This document shows, in pieces, positions 37,583 through 48,500 of a stretch of DNA of 64,000 nucleotides. The first letter of the stretch is position 1, and the number at the start of each line of letters is the position of its first letter. The stretch is from Pomacea canaliculata (lineage: Eukaryota > Mollusca > Gastropoda > Architaenioglossa > Ampullariidae), in contig NC_037593.1 in assembly GCF_003073045.1 (NCBI RefSeq), positions 23,369,868 through 23,433,867 of the forward strand, written 5' to 3'. The position numbers were made by a program, and so were the translations under genes. Under the pieces are notes generated by a model that searched no databases, was not told the origin of the DNA, and saw only the letters and a list, made by a program, of their open reading frames with translations.

Positions 37583-37735
37583 TAAAACGAGGCATTAGAC
37601 AACATAGCTTCCGGTTTATTCAGATTTTAGATTAGCTACTAAAACGAGGCATTAGACGACATAGCTTCCGGTTTATTCAGATTTCAGATTAGCTACTAAA
37701 ACGAGGCATTAGACGACATAGCTTCCGGTTTATTT
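37583..37735. repeat. 57-bp tandem repeat, 2.7 copies
   Basis: TAAAACGAGGCATTAGAC starts at 37583, 37640 and 37697 and leads each time to CATAGCTTCCGGTTTATT. The copies differ at only a few sites. They lie about 1.25 kb upstream of hydrolase gene 2, just before a possible 5' exon that could end at CACGAG|GTGAGA (38042). Confidence 0.93.
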
Positions 37736-38981
37736 ACATTCTTTGTTATGGCTCGCCGAGACTTACAGCGGAGAACTATGCAAGAGGCTGAGCGTTAGTC
37801 TTGGCAGGCAGACAGCAATCCACCTATCCACGTCCTTGGTGAAATGTAGACCATACCAGAGAGAACATATCTACATTCATACAGTTATATCTATACTCTC
37901 TCCGCCAACACAACACAGGTCAAGGCTACCACCTCAGGCCAAGGGCGGCAATCGTCACAGCGTTGCTCTGTTTATCTCCCTTGCGCAAGGTCAGCGAGCC
38001 GGCTTCGCAGTTACATACGTTGACGATTTGCTTGAATCACGAGGTGAGATTTTAGCATTTCAGTGAATGACTTTGCGAGCAATAACTTTGATGTTTTATT
38101 GTTGTTATTAATGTGTCAGATGTCAGTTACTGTAATATTGTGGCAGCGAGCACTGACTGGTCGTATGATGTAGGTGTCAAGCAGCGAGTGTTTATGCGAT
38201 GTTGCTGTGTATTTGCGTAGTGGGGTCCTTTAGATACATAACAATACGTTGTTATGCTCATGCAGTCATGGATAGTGTAGTATTTACATCACATGGTATC
38301 ACTATTGGCACCTGCTTAATTGGCTCAATTACAAATATAAATTTAAAATCACATGAGACTGATGTTTACTACATAGTGTGCACCACTACAGTTGTATTTT
38401 AACCCTGACCTACTCAGTTCAAGGCGTTGCTAATTGTGATCGTGATAATGCAAAATTGTGTAGAAATCTTACCGCCCCTTACCTCTTGCACTCCCATGCA
38501 TAATTAAAATGTACATTTTGTATCATGCATGCGTTGCAAATACCATTCCTAAAACCAGACTGTTTTTGAAAATCTATTGTCTTTAAAGTAATATAGGGAA
38601 AGTGTGTCCTTTTTGAAACTTAATGTATTTGTCATTTGTTTTATATAATTGAATGCTAGAGGTTTATTATTGATCTTTCCTGCCAAGGACACATGACTTC
38701 TCAGTCAGCTGTTAGCTATAGGACAACTTCGTAGTTGCTCACCTTTGGAAAACCAACATTAACTGCTAGTTTCCCCTCCACTATGTCCATTAATTTTGTA
38801 TTTTAAAAATTATTTCTGTATGAACAAATGTTCATTTTGATTCATAATAATTTGACAAAATAGATTATAGAAAGATTGAAAATAAATGCCATGGAGAGAA
38901 TGTTTAAGCTAGTGATATAAACATTAATTATTTGTCATTTTTAAGTCACAAAGTACTTAACTCTTGTGAACAGAAGAGAGA

Positions 38982-40635
38982 ATGAGTCGAGTGGAGATTC
39001 CATCAGAAAACCAGTTGGGTCCATTGCCAACTGTGCTGTTCGGTGATCCAGCAGTGACCAAAAAGGGAGTAGTGGTAGTGCAGGAGTGGTGGGGTATGAA
39101 CCAGCAGATACAAGATGAGGCCAAGCAGATCTCAGAGGAGGGTTCTTTTGTCACCATAGTGCCAGACCTATACCGTGGAAAGGTGAGGCGTAGAGATATA
39201 TCTTCCTGTGAGAGATGGTGTCACCATTTTGGACTTTGCATGTTGGACGGTGTATTTTGTACAGGGGATGAGGAAAGGGATTTCAAAGAGGGCTATAAGA
39301 GAATAGCAGATAAATAAAATAGTTAACAGAAATGCACCTGTAAAAAAGCAAGATTTTTTTAATTATTTATGATCTGCAACAAGAAAAGGAAGCACTAATG
39401 GAAAGAAATAATACACAACCTTTATTTATCTTACCAGCAAGAGAATGCACTGAACTGTGTGTCATATTGTCTACAGGTTGCTACAGACAATGAAGAAGCA
39501 GGACACCTCATGGGCAACTTAGACTGGTCAGGTGCAGTCAAAGATATTGCTGCATGTGCCAGGTTCTTGAAAGAAAAGGGCTGCAGCAAGGTGGGTGTGA
39601 CAGGCTTCTGCATGGGGGGTGCCCTCAGTTTTGCTGCTGCAGCTCTTGTGCCTGAAGTGGATGCTGCAGCACCATTTTATGGTATTCCAAGTCCGGACCT
39701 CTGTGACGTGAGCACCATTAAAATCCCACTACAGTGTCACTTTGGTGACCAAGACCAGGTAAATGGTGTTACCCTATCAGATTTCAGACATATTTCAATG
39801 CACTGTCCCTTTTTTTTAATCTCATCTAAATTTAAATATGAAAGACCAGACACATCTTACTTCTGTTGTGCCACACAAGGTGCTTTTAGAATGTTTCATT
39901 GACAAATTGCAGTCTGTCACAGTGTATTGCATGTTTTTCAGGTAACATTATTTTAAGCACACATCCATTAACATTCATAAAATGCCTGTACACATTTAGA
40001 TACAAATTAAAAATTCTGTTATAAAAAAAAATGTTTTATCTTGTGAGGGGTAAGTAAAGGCTATGGTCTGATAATTGATATAGTTGAAAGTAACTGCTGC
40101 CATGTCATGAGTGTATCATAAACAACTCCCATGTCAGCATTCTACAGAATATACAAGTTTATGCTCATTTTTTCCATTCCTGAGTTGACTATCTGAACAT
40201 GGTAAACAGTCATGGGTCTTGGCATTGAAAATAGTGATAATAAATAAGGATGATTTTAAACCTGTAATAATTTGTTGTCTATGAAACTATACATTACAGC
40301 ACTGTAAGCAAATCTATATTCGGGGAACATCAGTGTTAATAAAGGTGGAAAGGATCACTGTTCAGGAAAAAAAATAATCAGCCAAATGCAAACACTTTGA
40401 GAATGGTTTCTTCTCCCTTTGCTAACAGTTTACCCTTCTTTACCTGCAGGTGGCTGGTTTCTCAGATCCTACAGCCCAGAAAATCTTAAAGGAGAAGCTG
40501 GTCAATGTGAAGCATGAGTTCTTTGTGTACCCTGCAGGTCATGCCTTTACTAACACAAAGTCCCCTAATTACAGTGAGGAAGCTTGCAAACTCAGCTTTC
40601 AGCGAATGTATCAGTTCTTCAAGTCCAACCTGTGA
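38982..40635 (+). CDS. Dienelactone hydrolase-like protein 2 (isoform with exon 3a)
   Basis: Tandem paralogue of the gene at 34387, with the same three-exon plan and phases: 38982-39182, 39477-39758 and 40450-40635, 222 residues. Cys about 112 in GVTGFCMGG, Asp about 160 in FGDQDQ and His about 192 in PAGHAFTN form the expected triad. The ATG at 38982 follows an acceptor-like TCTTGTGAACAG, so an upstream non-coding exon is likely. The introns break after DLYRGK and straight after the Asp loop, exactly as in gene 1. Codon use is AT-rich, in contrast to gene 1. A second last exon follows 100 nt downstream (separate entry). The duplication is probably ancient, given the sequence divergence and base composition. 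Confidence 0.92.
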
Positions 40636-40737
40636 AGTTTGTGAAGTCCTCCTGTTGGGTTACAGGCTGCAATTTTTTCAGGTTAAAAATAATTAAATTG
40701 TTTGATTGAAATAGTGTTATTTTTTCTTTGATTCTAG

Positions 40738-40923
40738 GCAGTTGGTTTCTCAGATCCCACAGCCCAGAAAGCTCTAAAGAAAAAGCTGGCAAAAGTAAAG
40801 CATGAGTTCTATGTGTACCATGCGGCCCATGCCTTCACCAATCGCACTTCTCCCAACTATAATGAGGCAGCGTGCAAGCTCAGCTTTGAGCGCATGTATC
40901 AGTTTTTCAAGTCCAACCTGTGA
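40738..40923 (+). CDS. Alternative last exon 3b of hydrolase gene 2
   Basis: After the acceptor ATTCTAG (ending 40737) this 186-nt exon is read in phase 0 and codes for 61 residues plus stop. It is the same length as exon 3a (40450-40635) and, by my count, identical at 47 of 61 residues. It keeps AVGFSDPTAQK, the catalytic His (now in HAAHAFTN, with Ala for the Gly before His) and the end RMYQFFKSNL. Because 3a ends in its own stop, 3b can only be used if 3a is skipped. It could instead be a relic of a third gene copy, but it is fully open and has a good acceptor. Confidence 0.8.
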   Translation, partial: AVGFSDPTAQKALKKKLAKVKHEFYVYHAAHAFTNRTSPNYNEAACKLSFERMYQFFKSNL

Positions 40924-43900
40924 AGTTTGTGAAAATGTCAACATTTCAATTCTTGGCACATCACATTTTCAAGACTTTATACAGCAAAATGTTGTCAGAT
41001 TATCCTAAAGATTGTGTATGAAATGTTTTGGACTAAAATGCCTTATTCTGGTTCTTGCTATGTAGCAGCATATGTTCTGGAAGTCATTGTTCGCCACCTG
41101 ATTTTCAGAATGCTTAAAAAAATGCCTCTTGGTGATTATGCTATCTTGCATAATTTTATTTTGAAAAATCTGTATGCTAATTATGAGTTATTTTATCCTT
41201 CCTTAATCAGTGTGAACTTGTGTTCAAAGTCAGTATTGTTTCTATGGTAAGCAGTTTGTCTTTTGAGAGATACCATAATATACCAGTTCACCAACCTGAG
41301 CAAACATCTTTTAGCGCAAAAGCAGCCATCAAATATTGACATTCACAGTCAAGACCCTTAATATTGAGGCTGTATATCCATTGTCCAAGAACATCACAGA
41401 AATTGATTATGTAGCTGTTGCCGGCTTAGTAAGCCATTTGAAATCAATTCCTGCATAGTTTGACTTTATTGAGTAGCGTGGAATGAATCACGTAGAAAAA
41501 CTGAAAGCATTTAATTGTAATTGGGACGAAAACAAACCAGCTTAGTTGTGTGTTACAGGAAATGTATTGATGCTTACTGACATGCATAAGCTGGCTGCAG
41601 CTTAGAAACAAACCACACGCAAAATATTTTTACATAGTGAAAATAATAAACAGTTCATTTATATAGAAATTTAAATCTTGATCCATTTTTTTCAGTTACA
41701 AATTGTAAAATTTGCAGGTACAGTCTTCTGTTTCAGTGTTTGATTTGCAAATAATAAAAGTACCTGAAATTTTCAGTCTGTGAGTGAAAGTGATTTCTTA
41801 TTATATGCTTTCTCAGTTGTTAATTTGTTTCTCTGGGATGCACAGATACATATGCACACAAATACAGGCTAGTGCAGACTGCAAAAAGGTACATCGTTAG
41901 TATTGAAGAGCTGCTGCACACAATAGTTACTAGTTAGTACACAGCATTTATTAATTATCAATGTCATGTGACCATTGAATAGCAGCAGCACTTAAAAAAA
42001 TGAGGAATATATTCACTGTCTGATGTAAAGCTGATTCTTGGTGATGCAGAGCTGTTAGATCAGTTCATGTATACAGCTACATAATTAATGCTCATGATGA
42101 CTCATTAAAATGTTCTTCAAAGAACTTTGTGCTCTTTAAGGGTAATGAGATTGTGTAAAAACAGTTCAGCAATTTTGTTCAATGTGAATGTTATTTAGAT
42201 TATACAGCTTAAGATGCATTGTTTAAAAAAACTGTATAAAAAGTATTATCACAGCTACTGATGTTCTCATTTTCTCAAGACTAATATGCTTAGCATTGTA
42301 GCATCAAGTCTCTGGGCTGTGAATCAAAAAAGAGAGCAGCATTTGAAGCAGAACATACAGTTAGCATAATGTACAGAAAGTTTAATTTCTTATTACAAAA
42401 ATAAAGTGCACACAGGTAAATGTAACTATAGAGATTGTTTTCATTAGTGACTGCTGCTGGCGCCTTGTCATTCTGACATACAAACTCTAACCCTTTTAAG
42501 AGACAGGGGGGAATTGGTGTTTTACACCAAGGCAGCCAGCCGTGTAAGCAGATACCTGAGATAAGAGCTGAACCCAGGATAGCCAACCCTCACTGTATTG
42601 GTGACACATGGAACACAGTGACCAAACTCTTTTGCTTTTATGGGTTAGAACATATATTTAGTTGATGAGTAAGCTTAAAATTTCTTTCATTTTTATGTTA
42701 TATTTTCGTGTTAGGTACAAATCCAGTTTATAGTATTTGCTTAAGAAATGAAATTTTGGATAATATACTTTTCACCAGGACTTGCATATTGGCTGCTATT
42801 GCTGTATCCTGAGAACTATGGTTATTGTATCCTGGGAATTATGATCAATACAGAGATCTGCACTCTCTCTCTCTTTTACAAATCAGATCAAATGTTTCCC
42901 TATTAAAGTAAACAGAGAAATAAACATATGTGACATCATCAAACAAGTGTCTGAAATATTTGCAGAATTTTTTTTATTTCAAGAAATTTTATGTATTTAC
43001 AAAATATTTTCTCTCAGTATACATTTACATTTTTTTATAAATTGTATGGTTAATGCAATGAAAGCACACCACTCAACTGTGATGTCTGCTGTTTTAAAAG
43101 CATACCTGTGTACATATAAATTAACACAAAGCAGCATTTATATAATCTAAGACACTCAGAGTGCAAATGGCAATGTTTAAGTAAAAATATCACAGAATCT
43201 GCTTTCAATACTGCTATTTGATACAAGCACAGGTATTTCATTACAAACTACATTGGCACAAACATGAGTGATGATTCCAGGTTTCAGTTTTACAAACTTT
43301 TAAAATAACTTGGCCAGGTGCCAACAATATTCTATGTTGTTAACAATTTTAAGGAGTTAAAAGGAAGTAATGAAAATATTACTGTACATTGAGATTGTCT
43401 GTAAAGTTGATGAAATCATTATGGCACTTTATAAATGAAAGGCCTCACTCTTGTCTTCTTAAATATGTAATGGTAGAACAACTAATGCAGAGTTTGCCGC
43501 ACATAACAAGCATTTGCTTAGACTGATGTGGAAGTATATCAAAGCCTGGCTCATGTTCATGCACACAGACATGCATATTGTGACTCAGTAGTCAGCTTTT
43601 GGCTAAATATATCGCCAAAAAAATCGCAATATTTTCAAATTTTGAGGTAAAATTTTCTGAGAATATTTGCTGTACAAAATACTACGTAACCTCCATCTTC
43701 CTAAGCAAAAAGAAATTACTATAAATTGCTTTATCACACACCACTGAAAGTAAACAACAATAATGAGAGCAGACAAGCAACTTTTCCCTGATTCCAGCCT
43801 TATTCAAATATTGTCTGCAGAACATCACTGTTTTGCTACCAAGAATTTGTTATGACATTTTCCCATCTGTTTATGTGGAAGTGTAAATGAGAACACGTGA

Positions 43901-43960
43901 TATGGATGCTGTTGTGAGGACCACCTTGGTTTAGTGCATGATGGTTATACACAAATCATT
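40924..43960. other. Spacer between convergent hydrolase 2 and EF-hand genes
   Basis: AT-rich 3' UTR-like sequence from both sides. No gene, repeat array or transposon was recognised. The reading frames present are short and unsupported. Confidence 0.5.
41753..41758 (+). terminator. Likely poly(A) signal of hydrolase gene 2
   Basis: AATAAA is followed by a GT-rich stretch (CAGTCTGTGAGTG). It lies about 830 nt after the exon 3b stop and could serve both isoforms. I see no canonical signal between exons 3a and 3b. Confidence 0.4.
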
Positions 43961-45469
43961 TCACTCTCCATTGCTTGTGTTGATCAGAAAGTCAACAAAT
44001 TCTGAAAGCATTTAAAACAAACTTTGATTGTATTGATACAAAATTATTTAACTATATCATAACATCCTAAAGGTATTTCTGGAAGTGTAATCTAAGACAA
44101 TAAAAATTTAGTACTGATTTAAGAGTAAAGCCTCCATCATAATCAAGTTTTACAGCTCGCACTTGCCTTCCCTGCAGTCTGTTACCTGAGATCATCTTGT
44201 CTAATCTGACAGTACCTATACATTCTGTCAGATAAGTAAAAAGTTGCTGTTGTTCACTATATCTAATGTTTGTGTCATCCGTGAAACGTTAGCGATTCAA
44301 ATAACTGTTTATTATATCTGTTGTGTTTGTGACTACAAATCTGTGTTGTTAAAATTTATGTGGGTTACAAAAAATATTTAATACAAAGTATAAAATCTTT
44401 ACCACGTCGAGAAATCTGGTTGCCTTTGTGTTTATCAAAACGCTCGAGAACATCATCGATTTCCTGGCTGGACAGGTTGAGGGTGTTCTCTCTCTGCAGG
44501 CCCATGGTTACTCGCTTCATGGTGGCCTTCACCTGTTAACATCGAACGGGGTCGTAATCAATCTGCAGTGGTTCCTTACAGCAAATTAAAAGTCATTTAT
44601 TAATCATCCTGGTCCAATAGTGGGAGATGCATGTAGCCGTGCTATGGACACCCAGCAGAGCTGACATCGGGGCTGGGGGAGGGGAAGATAAAGAAATCTG
44701 TAAATTGTCAGTTGACCAAGGTCTGAAGAGAGAGAGAGAGAATGTGTTGTGAAGAAGGTCAGGATGGTGAGAGTTGTATCCTCACTTTACGAAGGTCCAG
44801 CATGTCGTTACTGCCGTTGGAGGGGAAGACTGTGTTGACGCACAGCAACAGCTCCTCCCGCCGCTTGTCTTCTGGTTCCCGCTTGGTGCTGTACAGGCGA
44901 CAGAACTCACTGAAGTCAAACCTGCCATCGTCTGAAACACATCAACAGCTCTATCACAAATAAAACATATATTGAGACTGCACCAACAAGCAGAGGCTGG
45001 GAACTACAGCTACATGGCCAGAAATCTCATCTGTTTCCAAATATCAACAGCGGCGTCCAGTCTCTGGTTCACTCAACCACATCCACTCGTGAATCATTCA
45101 CACTGCACTCCGCAGAAAATTGGTGATACAAGCACGATCTTGACTGATATTTCTGATTATTTTCTAGAACAAAGATAAGATGGACAGTTGGAGTTCATGC
45201 AGCATCATTTGTACATGGATGAGGGTGGTCAGGTGACACGACACGCAGCCAGACTGCACGAGAACACGAGCACTCACGATCCTTGTCCACTTCTTGCAGC
45301 CATCGACAGACGTCCTCGTCGTCACGCACTCGCCCATGTATCGGAAAAGAGCTTGATGCCTTTCCTGCTGATCTTCTGGTCTTCTTCGGCATACATGTCG
45401 AACAAGGCCTGAAAAGCTGTGGTAGAGACAAGCAGGTGACTTTTAGAGGAACAACACATTATTATTATT

Positions 45470-45517
<48 letters not shown>

Positions 45518-48500
45518 ATTATTATTATTATTATTATAATTATTATTATAGGGCCATCATGTGACAAACACAATGTGCTTACTTTCAGTCTCCTCCTCCG
45601 TGAGGTTGAGGGGAGCGCCATTGTCGCCGGCCCTTGAGGCTGGTGTCGCTCCTGTCCCCTCCGTCACCTGGACTGGAACTTCTCTGTGGATTTCTGCTTT
45701 TCTTGGTCGTCTGACTCGGAGTCTGATTTCGATTCTGACTTCTGCTTGTCTTTCGACTTGCTTTTCTTTTCTTTCTTTTTCTCCTTTTTCTCACGATCGG
45801 ACCCTGCCTCCGACTCTTTCTTTTCCTCAGAATCTGACTTTTCTTTCGACTTTTTCTTCTTCTCCTTCTTCTCTGATTCTGAATCGGACCTTTCCTGTGA
45901 GTCTTCTTTTTCTTCGGATTGCGACTTTTCTTTTAACTTCTTTTTTTTCTCTTTTTTCTCTGATTTGGAATCAGACCCTTCTTCTTCTTCAGACCCTGAT
46001 TTCTTTCTCCTTTTTCTCTGATTCAGAATCGGATCCTTCTTTTGATTTTTCCTCAGATTTTGTCTTTTCTTTTAATTTCTTCTTCTTCTTTTTCTTCTCT
46101 GATTTTGAATCAGACCCTTCTTCTTCTTCAGACCCTGATTTCTTTTCCTTTTTCTCTGATTCCGAATCGGATCCTTCTTTTGACTTTTCCTCGGAATTTT
46201 GACTTTTTTATCTTCTTCTTCTTTTTCTTCTCTGATTTTGAATCAGACCCTTCATCTTCAGACCCTGATTTCTTCTTGTCTGAATCTGAATCTGGTTCTT
46301 CCTTTGACTGTTCTACTTGTTGTTCTGAATCCGAGGACAAAAACAAGTACATGTATAGTATAAAGCTCACAGTGAAGATGTAATGATGATGGTGAGAATA
46401 AATTAGTTTCACAGAAATGGCATTAAAATGAGTCCAGATTAACGGCCCAGATTTTCTGTAATTAACACAATTATCCTTCTATAAAAACTAATTTAAAAAC
46501 ATCCTTTAGAAGTTGAAAAGCCCTCCTGTCCCCTCTCCCTCCCCAACATTTTCTGTGTGTCCTGTTGCTCACCTGCCTCAACTTCGGGTTCACCGGGTTC
46601 ACCGGGTTCACCAGGTTCACCAGGTTCAAGATACTTCGCCGCTGAGGGCGGCCTGTCCTCTGTCTCTGTAAGAGCAGACTCTACAATTTCTTCATCAGCC
46701 TGGTGGTACATCGGGAAAAGGAGTATTAGGACAACAAACTTTCATCCAGGTAAACAAGTATTTACGCTTATAACAAACTGTCGCCTAGGTCAATGAATAC
46801 ATACAGGTATTAAAAACATAAATTGTATGTTTACAAAACGGGTTGTGTGACCCGTGCATTCCACTGCACGAGACTAGATTGCACCTGTCCGACATCAGGG
46901 TGGCTGTAAAGTTTGAGCAGGTAGAAGACAGCCTGAGGACACCTGTCCTGTGCCTTGCGTCACCGAGTTTATTACTTGCACTTCAAAGGCGCCGACAGGT
47001 CCTGTACATGCCGGTGGCAGTGAGGACATTGCTGTATCGGTTACAGTCGCATTAAGTGTTATTACTTCTCACTCATCGACATCAATCTGATAATTTTTTT
47101 TAAATCTTAAAAAAATCAGACAATTTACAAATCAACATATCCAGCACAAGTGATCTGAGATTTCCAGAGCAGATAATGTTGATCTTATGTGACACTTACT
47201 GCTATAAACTGTGATCACATGTAAACAGTTCAGCCTCATTTATCTACACTACCATCATAGTTTTAAGATATCTTAAAGTTTTCATTCTTGATCGCAATAG
47301 ACAGACATGTGGTTCTGAGCTCACCCCTTGATGTGCTCAACGCCAGAGGAAAAAATCTGTCTCCTCATCGCAGCTGTCTACTTTGCATTTTGTGAATGTA
47401 GATGATAAGTGTTTTAAATCTTGCCTTTCACAGAGTAAACATTTATGTCAAGCCCAAATAAATGATTTGAACCCTACTACACATGGACAGGGGCAGATAT
47501 CGGGTGTTTGTGTGGTGTCCAGAGATATGAAGGTGGTGGGAGGACAGGTCTGGGGTATATCTGCAAGAAGATTCGTTAATAACATTCCTGCCGCCACCCA
47601 CCTAGTGTTACAAGGTTCGTAGCGACTCGTGACATGAGATCACGGACATAAGCACAAGTTCCTAATGAGATTGGCCAGGTATTAAGAAAGGTGGAGATTT
47701 ATGTTGAACCTGACTACGGACAGTAGGTGCGACCGAACAACTGGGTGAGCATGTACAGTTCTTAAAAACAAAAATGTACAGGAACTGGTCTGAAGGTATG
47801 AACAATGGGGTAGTAAGGGGCGAACACTGGGTCTTTACCACCCATGTTGGGCTGTTCCTGTTTTCTTAAGTAAGTCTTACACTGTAGTCTGTCCAGAGGA
47901 CAGAACAAACCTAAGAACAGCTTTGAGGAGGCTTAACTCTTCTCTCTACCTCTTGTGTGAAATCGTTTATGAACGGAATTGTATAGTCATTCATACAAGA
48001 GTTTCAATGCAGCCATGCTCACCCATGTTTATTTATGGTGTTTTGTTCTGTCTGATGACATTTTGATATTCATTCGCTCGATTCCTAGCGACGGCAATGA
48101 ACAGAAGTGGTTCCTCGTATCAAGGAGACAGTGTGTGGGGACAGACACCAATCCTCTCCTTTGGTCGTGTATTAATTACTTTCCTTGATTAATCTCACCC
48201 CACCCGTTGAAGTTACAGGCAGGCTGAGGGTACATTTAATGAATAATTTTAATTATCATGCGTTAACAATGTATAGAAAAATAGGTTCCAAAGGTAAAAC
48301 GGATAATTACATACACTTGAAAATGATCTTTAGTGTTAAAGACTTTAAAGTCAGTTTCGAGGGAAGGTCCAGTACAGGGAATGGTCGACAACAGACTGGC
48401 GCTGGCGAGTGTGGTGATGTCCCTGACTCAAGTGTACTCAAGCGCACACACACACACACACACACAAACACAGCAAACACAACACACACACAACACACAA

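Noticed and set aside
34387-40923. Recent bacterial transfer of the hydrolase genes
   Set aside because: The family is found in bacteria, but both copies have the same two introns and animal-like context, so any transfer would be ancient; there is no direct sign of it here.
45561-46383. Ser/Phe-rich plus-strand frames
   Set aside because: Antisense of the SEK-rich exon of the EF-hand gene.
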